Notes: generated from the letters alone by a model not told the origin. Shown: positions 16,889 through 25,375, counted from the stretch's first letter. The stretch is 64,000 nucleotides of DNA from CAYLPU01 sp964385635 (GCA_964385635.1 CAYLPU010000002.1:1-64000), one strand, 5' to 3'. Translations and numbers: made by a program.

Positions 16889-18460
16889 ATGCCAGCAACC
16901 AGCAACCAACATTCAGCACCCAATATCCAGCAACCAGCATCCAGTTCTCGCGTTGCCCGCTCCGCCGCGCTGGTCGCCCTCCTCTTCGCCGCTGACAAAC
17001 TGCTGGGGTTGGTGCGTGACGGAGCCATCGGCCATGCCTTCGGTGCCTCTGCCGTACTCGACGCCTACTACGCCGCCTTCGAACTCCCCGATGGCCTCTT
17101 CACCATCGTAGCGGGGAGCGCGATGACGACTGCTCTCATCCCGATCCTCTCCGCCCGCATCGCTCGAGGCGACCGGGAGGGAACCTGGCGACTGGTCTCG
17201 GCGGTGATCAACCTGGTGCTCCTGATCGTGGCAGGAGTGAGCGTACTGGCGGCCATCTTCGCTCCCCAGGTCATCCACGTCGTCGCTCCGGGCTTCGACG
17301 CCGAGCACGCGGCCCTGGCGGTGCAGTTGATGCGGCTGGTGTTGCTCCAGACTCTCGTCTCTAGCACCAGTGGCATCGTGATGAGTGTGTTGCAAGCCCA
17401 CCAGCACTTCCTGCTCCCTGCCGCCGCTCCTATGTGTTACACGCTGGGCCGTCTCGCGGGGGCGCTGCTGTTGGCCCCTCGCTGGGGAATCTTTGGGCTG
17501 GCGTGGGGCGGGCTGGCGGGGACCGCGGGCCACTTTCTGATCCAGATGCCCGGACTGATTCGTTACCGCGCTCGTTGGTGGTCCACTCTGCGTCACCCCG
17601 ATCTGCCATCGGTGCTGGCGCTGATGGGACCGCGGGCGCTGGGTCTGGGGGCCACCTACATGAACTTCGTGCTGCCCACTTTCCTGGGCTCACGGCTGCC
17701 GGCGGGTGCGATCTCCGCCTACGAGTATGGCTGGCGGTTGATGCAATTCCCGGAGACGATCGTCGGCACGGCGCTGGGGCTGACCGTCTTCCCGACGCTG
17801 GTGGAGCGAGCCAATGCTGGCGACAAGGAGGGGCTGCGCCGCACGGCCTCCTGGGCGCTGCGGCTGGTGCTTGCGCTGGCTGTGCCGGCGGCTGTCGGGC
17901 TGATCATGCTGGGCCGCCCGCTGACGGCGCTCTTTTTCCAACGCGGCGCGTTCGACGCGACTGTCACTGACCGAGTCTATTGGGCACTGCAGTTCTTCGC
18001 CCTGGGGCTGGTGGCCCACAGCGCGCTGGAGGTGGTCAGCCGGCTGTTCTACGCCCAGCGGGACATGTGGACGCCGTTCTGGGCGGCGCTGGGTGGGCTG
18101 GCGATGAACACGGGGCTTGGGTGGCTGCTGCTGCCGTATCTGGCCCACGGCTCCATCGCCCTGTCCAACTCACTGGGAGCGGGATTGCAGGTGATGATTC
18201 TGCTGCTGCTGGCGCGACGGCGGCTAGGTGGGGTCGAGGGGCGGGCGCTGGGTGCATCGCTGGCGCGGACGGGAGCAGCGTCGGCGCTGATGGGGGCGGC
18301 GGTGGCCGGCTTCCGTGCCCTGTTGCCCGATGCGGGGCTGCTCGTGACCGGCGCGGGCGGGATGGCGGTAGGTGCTGTGGCCTACGTACTGGCGGCGCTA
18401 CTGCTGGGCAGTGAGGAAATACGCGAGTTGCCGGGGTTGCTAATGAGGCGGGATGGCTGA
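16889..18460 (+). CDS. murJ: Lipid II flippase MurJ (MviN family)
   Basis: 523 aa from ATG 16889; an ATG 48 bp upstream lies in a palindrome and adds no conserved residues. It has about 14 membrane helices of the MOP-superfamily flippase fold, with the early conserved stretch LLGLVRDGAIGHAFGAS and a loop Asp/Tyr pattern LDAYYAAFELPDGLF. MurJ moves lipid II across the membrane for peptidoglycan synthesis. The first 20 or so residues (ATSNQHSAPNIQQPASS) are translation of a CCAGCAACC/CCAGCATCC word repeat (16892-16945), so the true start could be slightly later. Confidence 0.9.
   Translation: MPATSNQHSAPNIQQPASSSRVARSAALVALLFAADKLLGLVRDGAIGHAFGASAVLDAYYAAFELPDGLFTIVAGSAMTTALIPILSARIARGDREGTWRLVSAVINLVLLIVAGVSVLAAIFAPQVIHVVAPGFDAEHAALAVQLMRLVLLQTLVSSTSGIVMSVLQAHQHFLLPAAAPMCYTLGRLAGALLLAPRWGIFGLAWGGLAGTAGHFLIQMPGLIRYRARWWSTLRHPDLPSVLALMGPRALGLGATYMNFVLPTFLGSRLPAGAISAYEYGWRLMQFPETIVGTALGLTVFPTLVERANAGDKEGLRRTASWALRLVLALAVPAAVGLIMLGRPLTALFFQRGAFDATVTDRVYWALQFFALGLVAHSALEVVSRLFYAQRDMWTPFWAALGGLAMNTGLGWLLLPYLAHGSIALSNSLGAGLQVMILLLLARRRLGGVEGRALGASLARTGAASALMGAAVAGFRALLPDAGLLVTGAGGMAVGAVAYVLAALLLGSEEIRELPGLLMRRDG
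16892..16945 (+). repeat. Word repeat CCAGCAACC/CCAGCATCC at murJ start
   Basis: Degenerate copies of a 9-10 bp word (CCAGCAACC, ATATCCAG, CCAGCATCCAG) fill the first codons of murJ. Related tracts lie inside selB (42604-42641, opposite strand sense) and ksgA (56259-56291). Confidence 0.75.
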
Positions 18461-18676
18461 CTGAAGGCTCGACTTCGGGATGTGGGCGAGTTGGTCGAGG
18501 ACCGGCTGTACGAACTGGAGCGGCTCTACCGCAGCATTGCTGATGCGCGCTGCCTGTGAGCGGGCGTTGGGGAGGTGATGATCAATTACGCCAAACCACT
18601 TTAGTGCATGGGCAGCGTTGGCTGAGTATCTGATCTACTTGCCTTTTGTCATGCGCAATCGTTGAGGAGGTGGACC

Positions 18677-19738
18677 TTGCAAATCACGAACGTCAAAGTT
18701 ATTCCGGTCGAGATGGGCCTGCGCCTACCCTATCGGACGGCCTACCAATCAGAGATCGACCGCGTGACGGTGGTGTTCATACACATCGAGACACGCCAGG
18801 GGCAGGTCGCCTGGGGCTGTGCCGCCTTTGATCCGGCCATCACCGGCGAGACGCTGGAAGACGTCGTCCGGGCCTGCCGGGCCTGTGCCGACCGCGCCCG
18901 CGACCTGAACCCGCTGAACATCGAGTATGCCCTGGGCGAACTGTCTCAACTGACTGAGCCTACCCCGTCGGTCCTCTGCGCGTTCGACATCGCCTTTCAC
19001 GACCTCCTGGGACTGGCTGCCGGAATGCCCCTTTACCGTCTCCTGGGCGGCTACCGGCGCCGCATCCAGACATCCGTAACCATCAGCATCGCGCCGCTCA
19101 AGGAGACCGTCAAGTTGGCCCTCGACCGCGCTCGACAAGGGTTCCGTATCCTCAAGATCAAGGGCGGCCTCGACCCCGAGGAAGACGTCCGCCGAGTGCG
19201 AGCGATCCACGAAGCCCTGCCTTACTTCACCCTGCGCCTGGACGCGGACCAGGGGTATACCGTCCAGCAGGCGCTGGACGTGGCCCGTGTGCTAGAGGGA
19301 AAACTGGAGATGCTGGAGCAGCCCACGCCCGCCGACGACCTGGACGGACTGCGCCAGGTCACGAAGCACAGCCAGGTGCCCATCCTGGCCGACCAAAGCG
19401 TGGTGGGGCCTGCCTCGGCCCTGGAGGTCGCCGCCCGCCAGGCCGCCGACGGGTTGAGCGTTAAACTGGCCACGTGTGGGGGGCTGCGCTGCGCACGCCA
19501 GGTGGACACCATCGCCCGTGCTGCCCAGATGGTCACGATGGTCAGTTGCGTCAACGAGCCAGCGCTACTCACCGCTGCCGGCCTGAGTCTTGCGCTGAGC
19601 AGCCCCAACGTTCGTTATGGTGACCTCGATGGCCATCTTGACCTGATTGGCGATCCCACCGTGCCTGGCTTTATTCTGGAGGAGGGCTGGCTCATCGCCA
19701 CCGACGTACCTGGTCTGGGTTGCACCGTCGATCTGTGA
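18677..19738 (+). CDS. Enolase-superfamily enzyme, dipeptide epimerase-like
   Basis: 353 aa from TTG 18677, chosen because GAGGAGGTG lies 6-13 bp before it. The N-terminal capping domain (about 1-125) precedes a TIM barrel with the superfamily residues: KIK acid/base lysine motif (RILKIKGG), metal ligands Asp (LRLDADQGYT), Glu (EQPTPADD) and Asp (ILADQS), a second lysine in SVKLATCGG, and the DLDGHLD motif typical of L-Ala-D/L-Glu-type epimerases. A role in recycling murein peptides or epimerising other dipeptides is inferred; substrate cannot be set from sequence. About 216 bp upstream hold no intact gene, only an ORF fragment (LVEDRLYELERLYRSIAD) without a start. Confidence 0.85.
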   Translation: MQITNVKVIPVEMGLRLPYRTAYQSEIDRVTVVFIHIETRQGQVAWGCAAFDPAITGETLEDVVRACRACADRARDLNPLNIEYALGELSQLTEPTPSVLCAFDIAFHDLLGLAAGMPLYRLLGGYRRRIQTSVTISIAPLKETVKLALDRARQGFRILKIKGGLDPEEDVRRVRAIHEALPYFTLRLDADQGYTVQQALDVARVLEGKLEMLEQPTPADDLDGLRQVTKHSQVPILADQSVVGPASALEVAARQAADGLSVKLATCGGLRCARQVDTIARAAQMVTMVSCVNEPALLTAAGLSLALSSPNVRYGDLDGHLDLIGDPTVPGFILEEGWLIATDVPGLGCTVDL

Positions 19739-20030
19739 CGCCGACATCAGGAGAACGAGCCCGGCGCTAAACGATACTGTTGGTAGATTCTCGCTTGCGG
19801 GACCCGACCGGCGATGAAGTCGCCGGTCTACGGAGCGACGCCCCGTGAACGGGGCTGGCCGGATTGATCCGGCGCTGCTCCACGGCACGGACAGTTCATG
19901 TCTGTGCGGGCTGTCGAATAAACCAACAGTATCCTGAACCGCCGGGCTGAAGCGGCAAAGCCCCTCTTTGGGGGCTGAATTTGAGCCCGCAGGGCTTTGC
20001 TCTTTTAGCGTCGAGATTTAGCCGGCGCCC
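19739..20030. other. Repeat-rich intergenic region
   Basis: No gene seen. A 12-bp inverted repeat (GATACTGTTGGT at 19773-19784 and its complement at 19922-19933) brackets a GC-rich 161-bp stretch with further small hairpins, so a MITE-like element is possible. A second hairpin with GCAAAGCCC and GGGCTTTGC arms lies around 19957-20001. Confidence 0.5.
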
Positions 20031-20059
20031 TTGCCGTGCTGCGAGGGCCGTGTTATAAT
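20031..20059 (+). promoter_or_regulatory. Promoter of tRNA-Arg
   Basis: TTGCCG (20031-20036), 17-bp spacer, TATAAT (20054-20059). It ends 9 bp before the tRNA 5' end, as expected for a tRNA transcription start. Confidence 0.75.
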
Positions 20060-20067
20060 CACGGCAG

Positions 20068-20144
20068 GCCCCTGTAGCTCAACTGGACAGAGCAGGAACC
20101 TCCTAAGTTCAAGGTCGCGCGTTCGAATCGCGCCAGGGGCACCA
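20068..20144 (+). tRNA. tRNA-Arg (anticodon CCT)
   Basis: The acceptor stem GCCCCTG pairs with CAGGGGC, with encoded CCA at 20142-20144. The T-arm (CGCGCGTTCGAATCGCGC) and D-arm (GCTC/GAGC) are intact. The anticodon loop CTCCTAA gives CCT, which reads AGG. The anticodon stem has one mismatch at its outer end. Confidence 0.95.
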
Positions 20145-20149
20145 CACGC

Positions 20150-20183
20150 AAAAGCGGCCACCTGGACAGTGGCTGCTTTTTTA
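20150..20183 (+). terminator. Terminator of tRNA-Arg
   Basis: The hairpin AAAGCGGCCAC with GTGGCTGCTTT (one G-U pair) is followed by a run of T, directly after the tRNA. Confidence 0.75.
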
Positions 20184-20422
20184 TCCGTGAAGGCCTCTGC
20201 ACGAATCTTGTCCCATTGGCTGGTCAGTTTGAGGCACGGCTTCACGGCAGGGCGAAGCCCCGCCCCTTGGGGCGGGGTCTGGCCCTGGGGGTGCAGGGGG
20301 GCGGGAGCGCCCCCGCCCGAGGGTGGGGTGAAAGCCCCATCCTCGGAACCGAGCTCGGCGCTGAGTACGCCGGGGCGAAGCTCCGGCGTACCAGCGACGG
20401 GCGAGTTTACCAGACGTCTACG
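20184..20422. other. GC-rich noncoding stretch with small hairpins
   Basis: No gene. It contains several inverted repeats, for example CCCCGCCCC with GGGGCGGGG around 20257-20276, and CGCCGGGGC with CTCCGGCG near 20368-20388. These look like degenerate dispersed repeats. Confidence 0.5.
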
Positions 20423-20454
20423 AAAAAACCCCTCGCCTTGGCGAGGGGTTTTTT
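20423..20454. terminator. Strong bidirectional terminator
   Basis: Perfect 15-bp arms (AAAAAACCCCTCGCC and its complement) around TT, giving a T-run in both directions. It separates tRNA-Arg on the + strand from the end of groEL on the - strand. Confidence 0.9.
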
Positions 20455-20533
20455 GCCTGCGAACCAACCACAGTAGTAACGACTTCAGTCGTTGTCGCCA
20501 CTACGAACACGCGCAATCATCGTGGTCTAGGTA

Positions 20534-22165
20534 CTAATACTGCGGCATCGGCGGTGTCGCCGGACCCTTCTCTTCCTCCGGGATGTCGGTGATCAGCGCC
20601 TCGGTGGAGAGGATCATGGCCGCGATGGAGGCCGCGTTGGAAAGCGCGCCCTTGGTCACCTTGGCCGGGTCGATGATGCCTCGCTTCACCATATCCACGA
20701 AATCACCCTGCATCACGTCATAGCCGGTGTGGGCATTCTTATTCTCTTTCTGGAGCCGCCGCACGGAGTCGAGGATCACCGCGCCGTCCTGCCCTGCGTT
20801 CTCAGCGATCTTGCGCATAGGCATCTCCAACGCCGTGTGCAGAATCTTGACGCCAGTCTTCTCGTCGGGGAAGTCCATCTTAACCTCGTCGAGCGCGGAG
20901 ATGGCGTTGATCAACGCCACGCCACCGCCCGGCACGATCCCCTCCTCGACCGCTGCGCGGGTGGCCGAGAGCGCGTCCTCGACGCGGTGTTTCTTCTCCT
21001 TCAGCTCGGTCTCCGTTGCCGCGCCAACGCGAATGATGGCCACGCCGCCGGCCAACTTGGCCAGCCGCTCCTGCAATTTCTCCCCGTCGTAGTCGGAGGT
21101 AGACTTTTCGATCTCGACCTTGATCTGTTCCATACGGCCTTTGATCTCCAAATCGTCGCCATGGCCGCCGACGACGGTCGTGTCATCCTTGGTGGAGATG
21201 ACCTTATCAGCCCGGCCCAGGTCCTCGATGGTGGCGCTGTCCAGTTTGCGGCCCTCTTCCTCGGTGATCACGTGGCCGCCGGTGAGCGTGGCGAGGTCGC
21301 GCAGCATAGCCTTGCGGCGGTCGCCGAAACCGGGGGCCTTCAGCGCCAGGCAATTGAGCATGCCTCGCAGTTTGTTCAGCACCAGCGTCGCCAGTGCCTC
21401 GCCGTCGATGTCCTCGGCGATGATGACCAGGTTGCGTTCTCCCCTCTGCACCAGTTTCTCCAGCACAGGCACCATGTCCTGCGCAGCCGAGATCTTCTTG
21501 TCGTGGATCAGGACGTAAGGTTCCTCGATGACCGCCTCCATCGTTTCGGGGCTGGTGATGAAGTAGGGGGAGATGTAGCCCCGATCAAACTGCATGCCCT
21601 CGACGTATTCTGTCTCGAACTCCAGTCCCTTGCTCTCCTCAACAGTGATGACACCGTCCTTGCCGACCTTGTCCATCACCTCAGCGATCAATTCGCCGAT
21701 CTCCCTGTCCTGCGCAGAGATGGCCGCCACGTTGGCGATCTCATCCTTGCTGGTCAATTCGATGGATTGATCGGCGATGGCGTTGACCACGGCCTCGCTG
21801 CCAGCCAGGATACCGCGCTTGAGCAGCATCGGGTTGGCGCCAGCAGCCACGTTCTTCATGCCCTCGGTGATGATGCTGTGGGCCAACAGGGTGGCGGTCG
21901 TGGTCCCATCACCGGCGATGTCATTCGTCTTGGTGGCTGCTTCCTTCAAAAGTTGTGCCCCCATGTTTTCGAAGGGGTCTTCCAATTCGATTTCCTTGGC
22001 GACCGTCACGCCGTCGTGGGTGATGGTGGGAGCGCCCCACTTCTTGTCGAGTGCCACGTTACGCCCCTTGGGGCCAAGTGTAGTGACGACGGCATTCGCC
22101 AGGGTGTCAATCCCGCGCTTGAGAGAACGGCGGGCTTCCTCGCTGAAAACCAGTTGTTTTGCCAT
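20534..22165 (-). CDS. groEL: Chaperonin GroEL (60 kDa)
   Basis: 543 aa, normal family length. It forms the double-ring ATP-driven folding chamber with GroES. Motifs include TLGPKGRNVALDKKWGAP, the ATP-site loop AGDGTTTATLLA and GIVPGGGVALI. The C-terminus ends PATPPMPQY, not the GGM repeats of the proteobacterial protein. It lies 45 bp downstream of groES in a two-gene unit under the CIRCE operator at 22564-22590. Confidence 0.97.
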   Translation of the reverse strand: MAKQLVFSEEARRSLKRGIDTLANAVVTTLGPKGRNVALDKKWGAPTITHDGVTVAKEIELEDPFENMGAQLLKEAATKTNDIAGDGTTTATLLAHSIITEGMKNVAAGANPMLLKRGILAGSEAVVNAIADQSIELTSKDEIANVAAISAQDREIGELIAEVMDKVGKDGVITVEESKGLEFETEYVEGMQFDRGYISPYFITSPETMEAVIEEPYVLIHDKKISAAQDMVPVLEKLVQRGERNLVIIAEDIDGEALATLVLNKLRGMLNCLALKAPGFGDRRKAMLRDLATLTGGHVITEEEGRKLDSATIEDLGRADKVISTKDDTTVVGGHGDDLEIKGRMEQIKVEIEKSTSDYDGEKLQERLAKLAGGVAIIRVGAATETELKEKKHRVEDALSATRAAVEEGIVPGGGVALINAISALDEVKMDFPDEKTGVKILHTALEMPMRKIAENAGQDGAVILDSVRRLQKENKNAHTGYDVMQGDFVDMVKRGIIDPAKVTKGALSNAASIAAMILSTEALITDIPEEEKGPATPPMPQY

Positions 22166-22210
22166 CTTGCTCTATTTCCTCCTCGTTAAAATCAGATTGT
22201 TCTTCTATTA

Positions 22211-22513
22211 CTATCCCAGGATAGCCAGGACGTCACTCTCTTTTAGGAAGAGAATCTCCTCGCCGTCCTCCATCTTAAATGCCGTGCCAGCGTACTTGGC
22301 ATACACGACCCGGTCCCCGACCTTGACTTCCATCGGGATGCGCTTGCCGTCCTCGTCAAGACGGCCCGGCCCTACGGCCAGTATCTTGCCCTCCTGGGGC
22401 TTCTGCTTGGCCGTATCGGGAAGCACCAACTGACCGCCAGCGAAGGTCTCCACATCCTTCTCCAGCGGCTCGATGACCACCCGATCGCCCAACGGTTTGA
22501 CGTTCAGTGCCAT
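22211..22513 (-). CDS. groES: Co-chaperonin GroES (10 kDa)
   Basis: 100 aa from the ATG at 22513, preceded by AGGAGGTAGTAAA; the frame runs upstream into the CIRCE region without biological meaning. The conserved N-terminus KPLGDRVVIEPLE and the C-terminal EILFLKESDVLAIL strand are seen. It caps the GroEL ring. First gene of groES-groEL. Confidence 0.97.
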   Translation of the reverse strand: MALNVKPLGDRVVIEPLEKDVETFAGGQLVLPDTAKQKPQEGKILAVGPGRLDEDGKRIPMEVKVGDRVVYAKYAGTAFKMEDGEEILFLKESDVLAILG

Positions 22514-22563
22514 TTTACTACCTCCTGATTGAAATTTGTGTGTTGGAATTGGTTTCCATTGTA

Positions 22564-22590
22564 CTAGCACTCAAACCGTGAGAGTGCTAA
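22564..22590 (-). promoter_or_regulatory. CIRCE operator (HrcA site)
   Basis: CTAGCACTC, 9 bp, GAGTGCTAA: one base off the classic inverted repeat. It lies between the groES promoter and the start codon. HrcA binding here would repress groESL at normal temperature; hrcA itself is not in the window. Confidence 0.93.
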
Positions 22591-22600
22591 CGCAAGCGTT

Positions 22601-22628
22601 ATCATACCATAAATTCTGGAGATGTCAA
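22601..22628 (-). promoter_or_regulatory. groESL promoter
   Basis: On the - strand TTGACA (22623-22628), 16 bp, TATGAT (22601-22606). The expected start point falls at or next to CIRCE. Confidence 0.85.
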
Positions 22629-22648
22629 GACCCCCGCTGCCCAAAGGT

Positions 22649-22678
22649 AAGACCCACCGTGAGCCCACGGCGGGTCTT
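22649..22678. terminator. Hairpin upstream of groES
   Basis: AAGACCCACCGTG and CACGGCGGGTCTT pair with one G-U. It can stop transcription coming from the transposase remnant before the groESL promoter. No clear T-run. Confidence 0.55.
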
Positions 22679-22713
22679 GTTAAACCTATCTTTATGTCAA
22701 TGTTATGTCGTGG

Positions 22714-22736
22714 GGTAGCTCCACACTTAATCGTGG
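22714..22736. repeat. Terminal repeat of the broken IS element
   Basis: GGTAGCTCCACACTTAATCG (start of the 23-bp element) abuts the transposase stop codon. Near copies occur at 24077-24099 (same sense) and 24214-24236 (inverted). Confidence 0.65.
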
Positions 22737-23522
22737 TCATGTACACCACTGAGCAATAAGCGCTTTCATAGCGTTTGACGGCCTCCCGCGTCGTTTCGGC
22801 GGCCGCCAGGGCGGTGGAGGCACGCGAAAAGACAACAACTCTTCGACCGTCCAACGATGGTCCGTGATCCCGGCTGCAATGGCGGGCGTCCTATGCAGCC
22901 ATCGACGCCGATAGTTGGACAAGTAAAGCGGAACTCGTAGACTCTTATGATACGTACAGAAGTTGTATACCGTACCGACCAGATACATCCCGTCGTGCAG
23001 TGTGGGGATCTGTCGAGCCAACGCACGCCCGCGGCGAACCAGAGCCGCAATCCGCGACCGGAAAGTGGCGTTCAGCCGCTCGATGTAGGCGGTGTTGATT
23101 ACCCCGCCGCCTTGGGTCTTGTGCAGCAAGGTCTCGATCTGGGCTTCTACTCCCTGTACCACACGTCGGATCACGCCTACCACTTGTACCTGCTCCAATT
23201 CGCGTGGTTGCTCTACCATGTGTTCGTGTACCTGCTGGCAGTGCTTGCCCGATCAGCCTTGCCAACTCAGCACGGTACGCTCATCCAACCCAAATGCCAT
23301 GACAATGGCTTGAACCGGACAGCCGTAGGCCAGCAATGTCACGACAGTGACCACGATGTCCTTCGCTGTTCGCAATCGATAGAAGGCTGTCCCTTTGGTT
23401 TCGGCAAACGTCTTGTTGCATACATCGCACTTATAGCACCGTTCCTTCTGGCTATGCACACTGATGTTGCCTTTGCCAACCTGTCCACTTATTGTTTTTT
23501 CTGTAAATTTGGTCAACCCCAA
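22737..23522 (-). pseudogene. Broken IS1-like transposase
   Basis: The N-terminal part (23522-23253) carries a zinc-finger region (CYKCDVC) and an HTH (DIVVTVVTLLAYGCPVQAIV) like InsA-type IS1 transposases. Past 23253 the frame shifts. The C-terminal part (23219-22737) resumes with VEQPRELEQVQV and then jumps to the end of the catalytic domain (NTAYIERLNATFRSRIAAL, holding the likely catalytic Glu). The region with the two catalytic Asp residues is missing. Frameshift plus internal deletion make it inactive. Confidence 0.8.
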
Positions 23523-23561
23523 AGGGGTAGGTCGGGTGTATCCTTCCTGATGTCCTCACAA

Positions 23562-23594
23562 CAAAAGCAGGCAGCGACCTGCCACCTGCTTTTG
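23562..23594. terminator. Terminator of the small membrane protein gene
   Basis: CAAAAGCAGG (23562-23571) and CCTGCTTTTG (23585-23594) form a hairpin 23 bp beyond the end of the - strand gene at 23617. Confidence 0.6.
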
Positions 23595-23616
23595 CATCTT
23601 GGGTAGTTAATGAGTA

Positions 23617-23940
23617 TTAACTACGGGCGGCCTGGAACAGTTCTTTCAATGCGATCACGATGGTCGCACCAGCGACAAAGGCTACCACAAACGGCAGGAT
23701 TAATGAAAAAGCCGTCCCCACGATGGGTAAAGTATTTAGCGCCGTCGCGGAAAGAGTTAACGCAATCGCAGCCAACAAAAAGCCTCGCGTATCTTCGGCG
23801 GTGACATTGAGAAAGCCGACAATCACACCCAGGATCGCCAGCACCCAGATCGCCCAGCCGGGTTGAAAGAAAAGCCCGGCGAGCGCGGCAATAACCAGGC
23901 CAATAATAAAGGCCCATTTGCCAATTTTGACAGTATTCAT
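23617..23940 (-). CDS. Small four-helix membrane protein of unknown function
   Basis: 107 aa; GAAAGGAGACTAAA before ATG 23940 is a good binding site. Four hydrophobic helices (about 8-25, 29-46, 53-72, 76-97) with short loops, including FLNVTAEDTRGFLLA. I do not recognise a named family with certainty; similar short integral membrane proteins are common in bacteria and archaea. It lies between IS remnants, which may have brought it here, but its own signals look intact. Confidence 0.7.
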   Translation of the reverse strand: MNTVKIGKWAFIIGLVIAALAGLFFQPGWAIWVLAILGVIVGFLNVTAEDTRGFLLAAIALTLSATALNTLPIVGTAFSLILPFVVAFVAGATIVIALKELFQAARS

Positions 23941-24076
23941 TTTAGTCTCCTTTCACTAAAAGAAATGATAGGCGAATATTGGTGCAAACCGTCTTAAAGA
24001 CGATGATGTGTTTTACATATGATAGAACACTTATCCGGCAAATATGTTACGGATTTATCTCTACTTTTGGCGATGC

Positions 24077-24236
24077 GGTAGCTCCATACTTAACCGTGGA
24101 GCGTTCAAATCGCCCCACTCGAGCTCTCATTTCAGGCGAAATATGGAGATTTTGCCCCACCATTACCCCTAATTTGAGGCTGAGAGGCACCCTGTGCTCC
24201 ACGTTTTGGGCGACCACGGTTTAATGTGGTGCTACC
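24077..24236. mobile_element. MITE-like 160-bp element
   Basis: The ends GGTAGCTCCATACTTAACCG (24077 on) and the inverted GGTAGCACCACATTAAACCG (24236 back) match at 19 of 23 positions and resemble the repeat beside the IS1-like remnant at 22714-22736. The inside has no gene. It looks like a non-autonomous derivative of that IS. Its right end supplies the last four codons and stop of the CarD-like gene. Confidence 0.6.
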
Positions 24237-24766
24237 TGTCGTGTGTCTGGAAGCAAACGTTCCTGTAACCGCGCTCGAATCTGGGCCTCTGCATCTGCCA
24301 CATCGACACCCTGCGAGGCCGCGATTTCCCCCGCGAGGAGGTTCGTCCCTGCTTCGTACATCCTTTTTCCCATCGTGGTCAGACGGCCCTCTCGCTGCTG
24401 CCGCCAGGCCATATCCCGCACTGCCTCTGTGACCTGAAAGACATCCCCAGTGTGAAGCTTGTCTTCCAGCAATTTGTACCGTTCCTTATGATCGGTGGGC
24501 AGCGCCCTGGGATCGGCACATAATACGTGCCATACCTGGTTCAGTTTGGACTGTGGGATCGCGCGACGCAGACCTAGCGTCTTCGCGAGACTGATTGGGA
24601 TCATCAGGCTCGTCCCAGGCTGGCCCAGCAACTCAATCCTATAATACAGGTCGTTGCCTCCGCGCCATTGCCGCTCTTCGACACGTACTACGACACCCGC
24701 TCCACGAACAGGGTGAACGATCGCGTCACCTGCCTCAAACCTCATCTCGTTTGCTTCCCAGGTCAA
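24221..24766 (-). CDS. carD: CarD-family transcription regulator
   Basis: 181 aa from TTG 24766, with GGGGTGATC just upstream; an ATG at 24745 is the alternative. The N-terminal CarD/TRCF Tudor-like domain (about 8-65, FEAGDAIVHPVRGAGVVVRV) contacts the RNA polymerase beta subunit in known members. The helical C-terminal part (about 75-165) normally holds promoter DNA at the -10 region. CarD stabilises open complexes. The residues VAPH and the stop codon are provided by the right repeat of the MITE-like element, so the original end has been replaced. It is divergent from the fmdB-csoR-trxB genes. Confidence 0.85.
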   Translation of the reverse strand: MTWEANEMRFEAGDAIVHPVRGAGVVVRVEERQWRGGNDLYYRIELLGQPGTSLMIPISLAKTLGLRRAIPQSKLNQVWHVLCADPRALPTDHKERYKLLEDKLHTGDVFQVTEAVRDMAWRQQREGRLTTMGKRMYEAGTNLLAGEIAASQGVDVADAEAQIRARLQERLLPDTRQVAPH

Positions 24767-24804
24767 TGATCACCCCTATTATATTATACCACAGTCGCGG
24801 TAAC

Positions 24805-24832
24805 TTGACGAGTCCAGTTTTTGTGGTATACT
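24805..24832 (+). promoter_or_regulatory. Promoter of the fmdB-csoR-trxB run
   Basis: TTGACG (24805-24810), 16 bp, TATACT (24827-24832). The -10 lies in the near-palindrome GGTATACTATACC (24825-24837), a possible operator for the CsoR/CstR-type repressor encoded two genes on. Confidence 0.7.
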
Positions 24833-24862
24833 ATACCCCAGTATTGTATTTTGGAGGTAGTG

Positions 24863-25063
24863 ATGCCTATCTACGAGTACTGTTGTGCCGAATGTGGCGA
24901 GAGATTCGAACTATTTGTGCGTTCGGCCGCGCGGCAGGCCGTCCCCACCTGCCCCAGGTGTGGGAGTCAAAAGGTGCAGAAAGCGATCTCGTTGTTTGGG
25001 GTCGGCGGGACTGGGAGGAGCGACAGGACGAACGCCGCTTCTTGCGGCTCAGGCCCCACCTGA
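24863..25063 (+). CDS. FmdB-type zinc ribbon protein
   Basis: 66 aa from ATG 24863 after TTGGAGGTAGTG. The start MPIYEYCCAECGERFE and second knuckle CPRCGS give the four zinc-binding cysteines of the FmdB/putative regulatory family. These proteins are small, often near redox or metal genes, and of unknown exact role. The Gly/Ser-rich tail is typical. First gene of a + strand run with a metal/persulfide-type repressor and thioredoxin reductase. Confidence 0.88.
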   Translation: MPIYEYCCAECGERFELFVRSAARQAVPTCPRCGSQKVQKAISLFGVGGTGRSDRTNAASCGSGPT

Positions 25064-25111
25064 GCATTGAGTCGCTAGGGGGCCGTGAGCCTCCGACAAG
25101 GGGGAAGGAAG

Positions 25112-25375
25112 ATGCACTTAACCGACTCGTCCGCCAAAACCGACTTGCTGAGGCGGGTACGACGGGTCGAGGGCCAGGCGCGGGGCGTGGCGCGCATGAT
25201 TGAGGAAGACCGCGACTGCCACGAGATTTTGCAACAACTGGCTGCTATCCGCTCTGCCTCCTACAATGCCGCCGTCGTGCTGGTACGAGCCTATGCTACT
25301 GAATGTGTGGTGTCGGATAGCCCGCCCGAGGAGATCGCCGACGCGTTGGTGGCGGCACTGTCGAGATTGGTATAG
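25112..25375 (+). CDS. CsoR/CstR-family repressor
   Basis: 87 aa from ATG 25112 after GGGGGAAGGAAG. DUF156 all-helical fold: LLRRVRRVEGQARGVARMIEEDRDCHEIL, then YATECV. Comparing from memory with CsoR, the two cysteines (DRDC and TEC) line up with copper ligands C36 and C65, but the ligand H61 position reads Tyr. Loss of that His with both Cys kept is the pattern of persulfide-sensing CstR rather than a Cu(I) sensor. After the TAG stop the same frame continues for 31 codons to another TAG, with a sequence (VHVEGAAPEPMVLEKLQEALE) that looks coding. Confidence 0.85.
   Translation: MHLTDSSAKTDLLRRVRRVEGQARGVARMIEEDRDCHEILQQLAAIRSASYNAAVVLVRAYATECVVSDSPPEEIADALVAALSRLV

Noticed and set aside
20729..22189. 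A 486-codon open frame on the + strand
   Set aside because: Fully antisense to groEL, with no family resemblance.
22714..24236. One intact transposon carrying the small membrane protein as cargo
   Set aside because: The related end repeats at 22714 and 24236 could bracket it, but the third copy at 24077 pairs better with 24236, and no end repeat is seen just upstream of the transposase. A broken IS plus a separate MITE is simpler.
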